The notes under the pieces were generated by a model. That model saw only the letters and a list, made by a program, of their open reading frames with translations. It was not told the origin of the DNA and did not search any database. Of a stretch of DNA of 64,000 nt, positions 1 to 11,150 are shown piece after piece (within the stretch, counting starts at the first letter, position 1; each line of letters opens with the position of its first letter). The stretch spans positions 23,823,840-23,887,839 of the forward strand of contig CM070628.1 in the NCBI GenBank assembly GCA_036346255.1, written 5' to 3'. The DNA comes from Ampelocalamus luodianensis. Taxonomy: Eukaryota; Streptophyta; Magnoliopsida; Poales; Poaceae. Made by a program: the position numbers and the translations under genes.

Positions 1-158
1 TAAAATAAAACAATTTTATTTAATTGGAGTTTGATTTACTCACATTAAATTATTTTTATTTTAGAAATTTTAAATTAAGCTTTAACAATTCAGGAAAAAT
101 CAAATGATTATTTTTATTTTGAAAATTTTCAAATAGTCCCAAAAATTGGGATGTTACA
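1..158 (-). mobile_element. 3' LTR fragment of minus-strand gypsy-type element G1
   Basis: The sequence ends on the plus strand in GGGATGTTACA, which read on the minus strand is an LTR start TGTAACATCCC. The same AT-rich sequence recurs at about 5463-5622 with only scattered differences, so the two copies are the LTRs of one minus-strand element. A purine-rich tract on the minus strand (AAGGGGGGTAGG, within 159-185) lies directly outside it, as expected for the polypurine tract before a 3' LTR. Only the first 158 bases of this LTR are in the window; the rest lies to the left. Confidence 0.75.
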
Positions 159-2516
159 AACCTACCCCCCTTAAACAGAATCTTGACCCCGAGATTCAGG
201 CTGACTAGAGAATAGGTTTGGGAACTCGGTTCTTGATTTCCATGTTGCTTTCTTCGCTAATCGATTGCTTCTTTGTTCTTCACAGAATCACAAGGTCTTG
301 TTCCTGTCTTTGACATTTCTAATTTGATAATCCTGGTTGGTGAGATCCTTCTTTAATTCGACTTCCTTCAGTGACATTAGCCCGTCTGGTACCTAGAGGC
401 ATTTCTTCTACTATGGCATGAAGGAAAGATATTGTGCACTTCTAATAGCTGCGGTGGTGGCTCCAACTTGGTAAACTTATGGCAAATTGCTGGTTCACAA
501 CCATGTAGTGGAGTGCCAACTAGAAGCTATAAATTTTGTCTCCAAAATTGCTGGATCAAATCCACCATTCTAGCATAACATAAAGTCACCCAATTAAAAA
601 ATCCAGTCATTTAATTAATCTCACATTTTATCGATATAACAACATAATTCACAATCCCTCTTGGACATAAGTTTGAATACTCCAATAGATTCACCACTTT
701 GATTGTACGATTCCTTCACTTCATAATTCCACCAAAAATCTAGTAGCAATAATCACATCTTTCAATCCAATAAACTCCAAGATCATGCTAAATTCATTAT
801 ATCCTTTTTGGAACGAAATTCTTCAAAAATTATAATCGCGCAATTGTTTTCTCCAAAATTCTTAACTAAATCCATTACATCATACTAAATCCATTACATC
901 ATTCACTTAACTTCTCAAGCATATTTATCAATCGCAATCCCCCAGAATTTCTTTATATAATCCAATGCCTTCATTATAGAGCTTTCCAAATGACTACTTG
1001 AAATCCACAAATTCAAATTTAATCCGCCAAATTATTTTATCACCATCTATCCAACAATTATGTTGACCAACTCCAATATCGGTAAGATATCCATCAATCC
1101 AACAATTATTTAGATCATTTCCAATACCAGTAAGATAACTATCAATATTAGAATCATAATTCAATATCCAACAATCCAATAATAATCTATTTCCATAATA
1201 TAATATCCAATCATTATTGTATTGTTATACTCCAATATCCAATAATAATCTATTTTCTATAATCAAACTCTAACAGTTATATTTTTATAATCCAACATCC
1301 AACTATTTCTATAATCCGATAAGATTTATTTCTATAATCCACCAAAGATTTATTTCTATAATCCAATTAAGACATATTACAATCCAACCAAGATTTTTTC
1401 TAAATCCAACTTCTTTATTCAATCGTATCTAATAAATCCAACATGCCCATCATAGCCAATTAATTCCATACTTCTTGATTCAACATAATCCACCAAAATC
1501 AACATCATGAATTATTATGAAAATCTAATTCTTTTCGCATTTTACTCTATCTTTTTTGCACACATATCTCAATTCCAAGTTTTCAACCAACATTATGATC
1601 AACTCAAGATTCAATGAAAATCCAATTTCTACTAATAATCAAATCAATACTTCAGATTCCTATATCCTTCGTGATCAATCAAATTTTTTCTTTATGATCA
1701 TTTTCCTTCTTCATATTTTATATAATTCACCGATATACTATTCTTTGAATCATCAACAATCAAGGCTTATCAATCCATCATCATTCCCTTGTATTCACAA
1801 GAACTTTTTTTAACATCAGCCAATCTTAGAATTTCCTCATCCCCAAAATCAGTCTAGCAACAGTTCTCAATATTACCTAGCTTGGCACCCAACGACACTT
1901 GGTTATTCCCAACAAGAGTAGCTTCCAAGCGATTTGCATGTTTGAACCCTTTACAACAATTCTTCACGGGTTTCAAAGATGGTAGGAAGAAATCATGATA
2001 GGTGAGAGGAAAAGCACACAAGATGAGAGAGAACAAGGGAGAAAGAAAAACAACCTAATTGGGGAAGTTGGTTAAACCCAAAGAACAAATAGACAAAAGC
2101 TAATAAGAGGAATCAAAACTCAAGCAAGAGATCCTATTACACGGACTAAATGATACAAAAACTGAGAAGGCTAACTTTGGTGCGACACTGCTAATCTAAC
2201 TTATATGGACGGTCGACTTGAAACACTCAACGGATCTTGAAACTTCCATGCCACCCATTGCTTTGATCACCGAAAACTCGATCCTATAAAGATTATTGAG
2301 GTTAGAAAGTCAATTTAATTTCGAAAACAAATTCCAGAGAAGGTAAGAACCTAATAATGATGTGAGAAAATATTAGAGTAAGATGAGAAAAGAATAGAAT
2401 AAGACGAGAGAAGAATAACTACTTAGGCCAATTGGTTGATTTAATTTATAAAATAAATTTTGAACTTTTTCGCTAAAACGACCATGCTAACTATGGTTGC
2501 CGCCTACAGTCGATAT
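159..2516 (-). mobile_element. Non-coding internal domain of element G1
   Basis: This lies between the polypurine tract at 159-185 and the primer binding site at 2517-2529. It is only about 2.36 kb and strongly AT-rich. No gag, protease, reverse transcriptase or integrase motif can be seen in any frame. The part at about 540-1560 is built of imperfect short repeats around the phrase AATCCAACA, and at about 1020-1180 an imperfect unit of roughly 60-70 bases occurs twice (as a short minus-strand reading it repeats NCWIDG and GYLTDIG). The arrangement is that of a large non-autonomous LTR element that depends on proteins supplied elsewhere; an internally deleted and eroded copy is the alternative. 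Confidence 0.6.
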
Positions 2517-2529
2517 GGTTCTGATACCA
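2517..2529 (-). other. Primer binding site of G1
   Basis: On the minus strand this reads TGGTATCAGAACC, close to the TGGTATCAGAGC that pairs with the 3' end of initiator tRNA-Met in most plant LTR retrotransposons. It marks the boundary between the 5' LTR at 2530-5622 and the internal domain. The base just outside does not complete a clean CA end for the LTR, so the boundary is uncertain by a few bases. Confidence 0.6.
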
Positions 2530-5500
2530 TCCCTATCGGGGCTTAAATCTGCAAATCCAGACCCTCTGTGTATTCTGAACTAGTCCCATGATCAGTAGCT
2601 AGCTCATACAGTTGCAACATCGATGAAATCATAACCATACAACGAAATAGCTAAGAAATAAGCAAATTATTATTAATGAGAAGCAACAAACCTTATGGTC
2701 AAGGTTTTACAGAGTTTGCCACGCAGGGCTTAACAACAAATAAATAAACTTGCAACGGAAGAAAATCTTGTGGTAGCCATCCGACATACCCACAGGGAAT
2801 CGAGTGGAGAACACGACCTAGTTCACATTGTCTTCAAAGTACTCCTCTTCATAGAACTCTGAGTTCCCTGGTTCTTCTTGATGATTGGTCAATAAATGGC
2901 GTATAGCCGTGAGTACATAAAGTACTCAACAAATCGTGAGAAATGCATGCAAATAGTATTCATGCAAAGCTTTACAAGGAGAGCTTTATGGCTAATTTGC
3001 ATAAAGCGATTGATTGATAAAAAAATACGATGAAGTAGATTGTAAAGCACGCTTTAAAAGATCAATACATAAGTAAATAAGTTCTTTGAAACAACTAGTG
3101 AACAACCCTGTTCACTTTCTAACCAACAACTAGTGAACAACCCATTCACTTCCCAACCGTTCCACCAAACATTTTTGAGAAACATTTACCCCTCGTGTGA
3201 AAACACCAGGCATTGTCCATAACCGGGGATATGGCTATTCGAATAGTTTTACACTCTGCAGAGGTTGTACAGCTTGACCCACAAGAGATAATCAACTTAT
3301 AATGTCCGTTTAACGCACTTCCAGGGAGTGCGACTAAGTGATTATCACAAGATTTTTACAAAGCTCTGTTTTGACCCGGTTCTACTCGCTAAGGATTCAC
3401 CATTCTGGGCCCCCTCTTGCATCACTCATCAACCCAAACAGAACCAAATCAAAACATTGCTAATTAGTTGGCCAAGTCCACCCCACCCTGGACATGTGGT
3501 TGTACGGTATAGCCCAGATCAATGGCATAGAAAGTTAAGTCCTTAGTTGTTGCTCAGGCGGGACTACCTCATCTCATGTGCTTCGTGCACTTTGCTTCGC
3601 ACACCCCCTTTACTACCCGACCACTCGCCCGAACATAAATCATTTTGTTTCAACCCAGTCAAATGGCAACCCTTGCCATGGACAACAAGTTTTAATAGCA
3701 GTGGCTTCCGCCACGATTCCATATATTATTTAGTCAATATTTCCATTTTTTAGCATGTGATCATGAATCCCATCGCGACTAAGCATGGCTAAGCATAATA
3801 CGATACCCATGTTGGTATTAAAATATGTCCAACTAAAGTTAACCCTACCTATGATGTCCAAGGGTACATGTCAACATGTCATTCACAATTATACAATGAG
3901 GCATACTGTCAAATAGGTGTTTAGCTACTCCTAAAAAACATTTAATAAAAATTAGCCACGCATGACGATATAAAACAATATAATTTTGTAGGCTGGGTAC
4001 AAAATGATCAAAGGTCTACGACTTGCCTTCGTTGAAATTTGCAGATGCTTCAGTACATTGCTCCTGGAAGGTTTCGGAAACGCCGGATTCTATATATATG
4101 TCTGAGACAAATAAATAACCAAAATCAAATAAAATTACAAAATTACAAAATAAATATTGGAAGTAGAGAAAGAATTTAGGAGAAAGAATCGACGAATTTG
4201 GAGTTTGTATGAAGGAGAACGAATTTCTGGAAAATCAATTCTCACCAAAAATGGATGCATACAAAGCTATTGTACAAAGTCTTGACTAGATAACTACTAT
4301 TCTTTGGAAAAATCATGTTTTGGTTGAACTGAGTTGAGCAATGAGCATCAATATTTGTATGAATGAATTGAGAGATAGCAAAGAGTATTGTGTGTATGAA
4401 TTGAGATAACAGAAAGAAAAGAAAGATTGGAAGGGTCAATGACCAACGGGCCTAGAGGTCATAGACACACAAGAGAACAATTCTCGAGCAATGCACGAAG
4501 CGAGCAGGAAGCAAAATGAATAGAGCAGTGCTCACGGCCATGGCGGCGGTGTTGAAGAGGAAAGGGGTGGCGGAGGTCGGGAACCACCAAAATGGAACCC
4601 CATAGAGTTCCTCTTCCCGATGGTGGTGGCGGTTTGGCCAGAGACGGAGCAAGGTGGCGGTAGTGACGACCGGGGCGCATGGTGGTGGCAGCTTGCACGG
4701 GGGAAGGCTCTCCGGCGATGCTCCAGCCAAGGCGAGGGAAGCATGATGTAGAACGTTGTGAGATGAAGCTAGGGGTGTGGTTGATGGTGGCGGGTCTGCT
4801 AGAGGTGGCGGAAAGACGTTCGACCGGCAGCAGAGAAATGGCGAAAACGACGAGGAGAAAGTGAGATAGGATGGGAAACATGAGGGGATGGAATGAGGGA
4901 GAGGAGAGGAGAGGCACCTAGTGCTCTCTTTATATAGGGGGAGCGGCAGTCAAATCAATGAAAAATGCCTATGGAAATGCGACTGTTTCGGCTGCAATGA
5001 AGAACGGGAAGAAACATAAAATTGAATGCAATTGATGGAGGAAACATAAAATTGATGGCTGTAAGATGTGGGCGATGATGACGCGGTCATGTCACTTCAA
5101 ACGGAATTGATTTTAGATGTTTGACTGGGGAGAAATGGGAAAAAGAGTAAATGTGTTGTTGTCTGTTTGATTTCGGATGAACAGTAAACATCGACGGGAG
5201 GTAGAAGATGATGAGCAGGAGAGAGAAAAAGAAAGAAAACCCAGAAAAATCCAAAAATAAAATAAATTCAAAAAAAATCAAGAAAACCCCAAAAAAATCC
5301 TTAGAACCTGAATAGATTGAATAAAATAATTTTGGATTTAATTGAAGTTTATTTTAATCATTTAAAAAAATTTCTTTTTTTTGAAAATTCAAATTAAGCG
5401 TTAAATTAATCCAATAAATTGCAAATGATTCTTTTTATTTTTAAAGCTTCAAAAAGGATCTATAAATAAAATAAAACAATTTTTATTTAATTGGAGTTTG

Positions 5501-5622
5501 ATTTACTCACATTAAATTATTTTTATTTTAGAAATTTTAAATTAAGCTTTAACAATTCAGGAAAAAGCAAATCGTTATTTTTTTTGAAACTTTCAAAAAG
5601 TCCCAAAAATTGCAATGTTACA
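2530..5622 (-). mobile_element. 5' LTR of element G1 (about 3.1 kb)
   Basis: Its minus-strand start is at 5622 (TGTAACATTGC). The last 160 bases on the plus strand match the fragment at 1-158. It contains a GC-rich block at 4490-4920 downstream of a TATA box, typical of the transcribed leader of long gypsy LTRs, and an ATTCGAATAG motif at about 3235-3248 shared with the other long LTRs in this window (24850s, 39670s, 49257s, 54890s). About 5320-5460 resembles the LTR terminus imperfectly, suggesting a local tandem duplication. Short ORFs on both strands in the GC-rich block have no recognisable product. Confidence 0.65.
4929..4937 (-). promoter_or_regulatory. Candidate TATA box of the G1 LTR
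   Basis: On the minus strand this reads CTATATAAA, followed by AGAGAGCAC and then a GC-rich leader. Position and context fit the promoter of a minus-strand LTR. It is called from sequence alone. Confidence 0.5.
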
Positions 5623-5890
5623 ATTTACTTGAATTAGCTTTGATTTTTATAAAATAATTTTATCGATGAAATAAAAAGATGGATTGGAGCCCAGAGATTT
5701 GAGATGTTTGGTTGAGAACCAGTGAAAAGTACAGGATGTGACCCGAAAAAGAATGTGAGCATTGGGTGGATGGAGTCACTCGATGGTATAGGAGGTTGGA
5801 GCCTCCACTAGTGTTTTACAACAAAACTCAACTTTGTTAAAACATGTGTTAGTTGAAAAGGCTAGGTCTTATGACTTGCTTACTAATTAT
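5623..5890. other. Unassigned spacer between G1 and the CACTA-like element
   Basis: A short, moderately AT-rich segment with no coding potential, no repeats and no recognisable element end apart from the neighbouring boundaries. Confidence 0.4.
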
Positions 5891-7280
5891 CACTACTACA
5901 ATTGACCAAAACCGACTGTATTACATGCAATCACAGATGGTTTTGGTTTAGAGACCGTCTGTGTTACTAGCTATGCTAAAAACCATTTATGAAGAGGTAA
6001 TATCACAGAAAGTTCATATTGAAAACCGTCTATGATAATTGTAGACTTCACAGATGGTTTTTAATCATAACCGTCTGTGATAATATCGCTTCAGCTCCCT
6101 GGTGAGTTTCTTCGTCGCCCGATGAGTTTCTTCATCGCCAATGCATATTTTCATCGCATCAATGCAGCTTCGGCTCACCGATGCGTCTCTCCGTCTCATG
6201 CGCCGAATTTATTTCTTGTTTTATAAAAAGGATCATCTGCCTTCGAAGATGATCATTCCCACATATATAACTCTACTATATATACTTCTAAATCAGAAAT
6301 GGCTCCCTCTTCTATTTTCTTGTCGCCAGCATTGATGACCTACCAGGCCATACTGTACAAGCACCTCTCCGGCCGCACGTTAGCGGATGCTGCAGAAGGA
6401 CACTGTTTCAACAGTGTCCTTACTCCTCTGTCCAAGGATTTGCCGGAGCAGGTGACGGCCACCTTCTGTCGTCTTGACATCCCCTCTTCATGTCTTCCGG
6501 GTGATCTCCCACTTCCGGCGAGTTAACCTCGTCATTGACGTGGTCCTCAATAACGACATTGCACGTCTCGATGAGGCTTGCCGTCACTTGGACTGCTCAA
6601 TCGAGGTGGTAGGCAACCGAGTCGACCATGCTGAGACCCCTCAAGCAAGAGAAGAGAGCCTATGGGCTCAATTCTTCTTGATTCAATAGTCCAAGGATCT
6701 TTGGGAGACACTCGAATGAGCGCATCAATGGGTGGACATATTTCGGGCTTCGTTTGCTGATGATCACGAACCGTCTGATGCCAACGCCGCCACCTATGAA
6801 GTTTTGAAGACGGAGATAGCAGCCTACCTCCGCCACTAGAAAAAATTTGTTTATTTAGGTTTCTACTTTCTTTCATCTTTGTAAGAAGCGACTGGCCACG
6901 TTGTTTGGCCATATGTAAATTCCAAAATGAAAAAACTAGTTTGGAGGTGAAGTTACTATATTATATGTTGAACTATATATCATAAACGGTTTAGTGGAAC
7001 AAATATCCGTCTGTGATATGTATCATAGTTAAAGCATATTTTCAGTATTATTTAAATGACAAAATTGGCATATAAACATGTAATTTCTTCATGTCATGTA
7101 AATGTATACATGATAATATGCTCAAAACATAGAACTTGAGAACAACCATATCAAAGACAATTCCATAATAGAACCATCCGTGATATGGTCTCATATCACA
7201 GATGGTTCCATTATTGAACCGTCTGTGATAAGTATCACTAACAGTTTTATAATAGAACCGTCTGTGATATCACTTTATTA
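5891..7280. mobile_element. Non-autonomous CACTA-like DNA transposon
   Basis: It begins with CACTACTACAA at 5891, the usual terminus of grass CACTA elements. Two clusters of short subterminal repeats follow, at 5930-6095 and 6970-7270. They are built on ACCGTCTGTGATA and its reverse complement TATCACAGACGGT, with about ten recognisable units in both orientations. Such paired clusters are typical subterminal transposase-binding repeats of CACTA elements. No transposase is present. I could not find the matching TTGTAGTAGTG end, so the right boundary is placed after the last subterminal repeat and is approximate. Confidence 0.65.
6299..6838 (+). pseudogene. Possible captured gene fragment inside the CACTA-like element
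   Basis: Between the two repeat clusters the base composition rises and two plus-strand reading frames run end to end: about 6299-6523 (starting MAPSSIFLSP), then a shifted frame about 6474-6838 that passes a stop near 6688 and another shortly after. The second frame contains acidic and amphipathic stretches such as ARLDEACRHLDCSIEVV and QAREESLWAQFFLIQ that look like genuine protein. I do not recognise the family. CACTA elements often carry host gene pieces, which is the most likely reading, but it could also be a degenerate region of the element itself. Confidence 0.35.
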
Positions 7281-7729
7281 ATAGGAGTCCACTAGGGTTT
7301 GCACCCTAACTCGTCACTCTCCAACGCCCTTACTCTCGCCCATTCCCCTCCCCACCCGAGTGCCCCCGACCTCGACGCCACCCGAAGCCTCCTCCCCGAC
7401 GATCGCCCCCAAGTCGCGCCTTCTCCCCGACCTCGTCGTCGATGCCGCCCTTCTTCCCATAGCCACCAGTTGTTACACCACGGTTCACTACACAATACAC
7501 TCTTACGATAAGAGTGTCTTATGAAGTGTCACCGTCGTGACACAACTACCGTGACGCTGTTGCCGCCGCTGGTCCAATCGACCTCCCCCCGGCCAAATCC
7601 ACCTCCCCGCTGCCAGATATGCCTTCCCCTCTTCATCCTCTCCCCCCAGCATGCAATTAACTTCTGAAAGCTGCAATTAACTTTTAAGATTTGTAAAGGT
7701 TAGGCTAATTTGTAAAGCTACAATTAACA
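7281..7729. other. GC-rich unassigned stretch
   Basis: Pyrimidine-rich, proline-rich if translated, with overlapping short frames on both strands (about 7292-7511) and no recognisable product. It may be the 3' part of the CACTA-like element or flanking sequence. At 7730 it is cut by the end of the X1 LTR. Confidence 0.3.
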
Positions 7730-8396
7730 TGTAACACCTTGGCTATTCGGAAGCCAAAATGTTACCTAAAGAATCTACATACAACCAAATTGCGGAAGAA
7801 TTTAAACAATAATTCATCTAATGGCATAAAGAGGTCAACATATAATTGAACAATTACAAGAATATAATTTGTATCCAACGATGGTTCACAAACTTCAACT
7901 ATTCAAGTCTACTGAATCCACTAAGTTAATTATATCAAAGGGGTAATCATGGATCACAAGCAATTATTTAATCAACCAAAACGTAGAGAAATAGAACATT
8001 CATCATCATTCTCTATTTATTACAATTCATCATTTAATGAATGAAAGACAGGAGCAAAATCATATTATTGAAACTTGAATGTTGTGAAGTGAATGAATTA
8101 TATGTGTCTACTCCCTCCCATGAAAGCCTTCAACAGCGATCACCTAGAATAAACAAACAAAAGTAAGAATGAGTTCAAGACTGCAAGTACAACGAATAAC
8201 TGGATATACAATAAGAGTGAACAAGACAATATCATTAAATATTATGAACATAACACTAAAAGAACATATGAATGAGTGGAATAAATGGATTGAATGTAAT
8301 GAATGGATCGCACTCACCTGCCTATACCGTATAACTAGTGACACACCGTCGATGTTCACTTAGGCCCGCATTTAACAAAATACGGTGATCCAAAGC

Positions 8397-8575
8397 CCGT
8401 ATGAAGAACGTTTCATACGGAGTCCGAATCGCCCACATTGGAATGGTGGGTCTTACATGCCCATACCGGAATTGATGGGTCTTTATAATCCACTCGTGGA
8501 TGCCCACATTGGAATGGTGGGTCTTACGTGCCTATCTTTGGAATTGATGGGTTTTGTAATCCACTCCGTGGATGG
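8397..8575. repeat. Stem-loop array with a 71-bp tandem duplication in the X1 LTR
   Basis: A hairpin with 9-bp arms CCGTATGAA / TTCATACGG occupies 8397-8420. It is followed by two tandem units (8432-8502 and 8503-8575), each with a stem-loop CCCACATT...GGTGGG, the phrase GGAATTGATGGGT, and a small hairpin ATCCACT...GTGGAT. It corresponds to the array at 14329-14530 read on the opposite strand. Confidence 0.75.
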
Positions 8576-9360
8576 AACATGACAAAGGATGCATGTAATG
8601 AACTATGGATAATGAATGACATCATCTCTAATCATGGGAAAAACACATATGAAAGGAACATAATCATTGAATCTTCTCATGTATCATATAGAAACACAAT
8701 CGAACATCAAGCATTCATCATTCACAAATCTTAAGAATATCAAGTACTTGCCTTCCGCGTTGCGCCGTTAGTAGGCAAAACGAAGGTGCCCTAAACCCAA
8801 AGCCAATTCACATACAGCACCCTTTGACTCAACAATGAGCATGGAATGCTACTAAAATTAAATCAAACTAAACTAAATACCAATTTTCGGCAGAACCTTC
8901 TTTGTATAGTCAACTATACCTAGGTTCTAATAGTTAATCATGGCAATTAACGATAACTTCATATTCAAGTTCATTCAAGCATGCAAGGTAGTATAATAAA
9001 CATAAACAAAACTTGCTATTCTCCTTATTACATTTAGTCTGAAACTCAGAACCATCCATGAATAATTCTCCAGCAGTTTACTTATTACTGGAATAAAACT
9101 AAATGGCGGTCGCCTTAAGGATGAGTGGTAGTGAGTGCATCCAACATCTACTCCCTCCCATGCATGCCGTTCTTGCCAGTTGTACCTAAAAACATATCAA
9201 AGCAAGAGTGAGCCCAAAGACTCAGCAAGTATCAACAAGGCTAAAGCAAGTTCACAGTCATAGCATCAATAATCCAAATTAAACATTACACTAAACATAG
9301 CCTTCATGATTATGTAATGCGACCAATGCAATGCACCTTTTAAACTTTATCTCCTTTTTC

Positions 9361-9545
9361 GCATTTTACCGGTAATGCGGGGTATACAACCATCGATGTA
9401 TACCCTTGCCTGTGCCCTCTGGCACAGGGACCAAGAGCCTATACTCCACAAGTATAGGGACCTTTGCCCATCATATTAATGGTGAGGACCTCTTTGCTCA
9501 TTGCCCACATTCCACGAATGTGGGGACCTCAAGCCTGTCATTACA
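9361..9545. repeat. Array of consecutive stem-loops in the X1 LTR
   Basis: Perfect or nearly perfect stems follow one another: 9361-9378 (GCATT/AATGC), 9380-9405 (GGGTATACA/TGTATACCC), 9409-9428 (CCTGTGCC/GGCACAGG, loop CTCT), 9438-9458 (CCTATACT/AGTATAGG, loop CCACA), about 9468-9486 (weaker, CCAT/ATGG), 9504-9524 (CCCACATT/AATGTGGG, loop CCACG). Most are followed by GGGACC or GGACC. Spacing is about 20-35 bases. The stem sequences differ from unit to unit while the geometry stays the same. Confidence 0.75.
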
Positions 9546-11150
9546 TAACGGGGACCTCAACTATTTATACTTGGTTACCACATGACCAAGTCTCAAACAT
9601 GCTTAAAACATGCATATGCACTATGACATCATCTTTCATACATAAGTGATCAACGTGTACATAATAACATGTAAGCATTAACAACATACAAAGGAAACAT
9701 TAACCCTAACTTGCATTCATCAAGATAAATGGAAACACATCACAATAACATCCATGCATGGCTATTAAGACCAAAAACACAACAATCTCAGTATACAAAC
9801 ATAAATATGTCATAACCCGAATACTTGCCTCAACCGTGCGAGAACGGTGGACGAGAAGAGGGCGCTGCCCCTGGGGTCATGCTTCCGCCTGAACATAAAG
9901 ATAACCCAAAATAAGACCAACATACTGGACAAAAAACATAAAAAACAACACAATTGAACTCACTAAACTCCCAAGTGTTTCCAATCTTCCAATTTCTAAC
10001 GATCGATCTGGTGTTCACTGCGAACAGTCAACTTCTAAAATACATAACTTTCTTCTCAGGGGTCCAAATAAGATGTTCTAATACTCTATGGAAAGGTAAT
10101 TAAATTACCTAAATAAACTTAGTTGGGGTGCCCTTCTGATTCTGCCATATACTGCCCCTACCAAGCCAATCTACAGAACATCAAATACCACGTTGGGTTT
10201 TCTGGATAGATAACTAAAACCACCATAACTTTTGCTAAGAAAGTCCAAATCTTGTGTTCTTTATCTCTTTGAAAAGGTCTGGAAATCACCTACATTTTTT
10301 GTTATATCGAGATCCTCTGATTTCGTCTTTAACTAATGGCTTAACCCAGATTCCTACAGACTGTCCAAGTACTGACAGATCAGTAGGACAGCGACACTAA
10401 AAAATTCATAACGTTCTAACCGTTAATCGGATCTGGGCGTTCTTGGCAGCCACTGAAAGCTAATGACATAATCCAACTTGTTCTAAGAGATTGGATCCCC
10501 AGATTCTGCCTCTAAAGACATGAAAACCGTCATCCAAACTTCTGGACATAACGTAATCTATCAATTGACGATTAACGACCTACCAAACGAAATCAACCGC
10601 AACTACTACACATTAACCAGCGAAGATCATGCGACGTTACCCTTGTAGAATCGCAGCGAGATGAAGAACTTGCCCCCCGAAGAAGAGCTCCTTCCTTCAC
10701 CTTCGTCTCCTTTCTTGGCCGGTCACCCCGGGTGCGATCTCCCTCTCTACTCCACTCGGCCGGCAGCGGGGGATCTCCATTGGTAGCAAGGGGAGGACTA
10801 GGGGAGGTGCAAGGGAGGAGGCGCAAGGGAGGGGAGAGTGGCCAGGGGGAGGTTGGGCGCAAGGTGGAGGAGGGGGAAGGAAGTGGCGGCCATAAGGGGG
10901 AAGGGGTGGGAGAGTGGGGGAGTGGGGGTGCGGCTAGGGTTTGGGGGGTGGCGCCCCCCTTTGGCCGGCCACCCAAGAGCCCTCATGGGCCGGGGCCCAA
11001 GCCCAAGTTGGTTTAAAACAGTGAATTCCCCCCTCTCTAACTGTTGAACTGAGCATTTTCCAATTGGTCCTTCCCGTAAATCCATTTAATTCTCTCCCGA
11101 ATAATTAATCTCTCCTGACTATTAGCTTATCACACTTTCGAGGTATTACA

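Larger units (their letters stand above)
7730..11150 (-). mobile_element. 3' LTR of non-coding LTR element X1 (minus strand)
   Basis: The minus-strand start is TGTAATACCTCG at 11150 and the minus-strand end is GGTGTTACA at 7730. Both ends match the plus-strand X2 LTR at 12866-15077 (start TGTAATACTTCG, end GGGTGTTACA). At 3.4 kb it is about 1.2 kb longer than X2: the motif set of the X2 segment 14100-14770 occurs twice in X1, around 8100-8800 and 9140-9900, in diverged form, so X1 appears to hold a partial duplication or a nested relative. A GC-rich block at 10640-11010 corresponds to X2 12985-13330. Short frames on both strands in that block are not convincing genes. Confidence 0.6.

Noticed and set aside
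2517..2529. tRNA genes at the primer binding sites (2517, 15079, 40457, 57984)
   Set aside because: Only the short complement of a tRNA 3' end is present; no cloverleaf can be formed.
4452..4917. A 152-residue minus-strand frame in the G1 LTR
   Set aside because: It is in the GC-rich leader, has three overlapping frames, and no recognisable domain or signal.
9361..9545. CRISPR-like array
   Set aside because: There is no identical direct repeat with unique spacers; the units are different inverted repeats. The DNA is plant nuclear and in an LTR.
10593..11085. Long overlapping Pro/Gly-rich reading frames on both strands as possible genes
   Set aside because: They lie in the GC-rich leader of the X1 LTR, are open on both strands only because stop codons are rare in such sequence, and show no domain. 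The matching block in X2 (12990-13386) does not keep the same frame.
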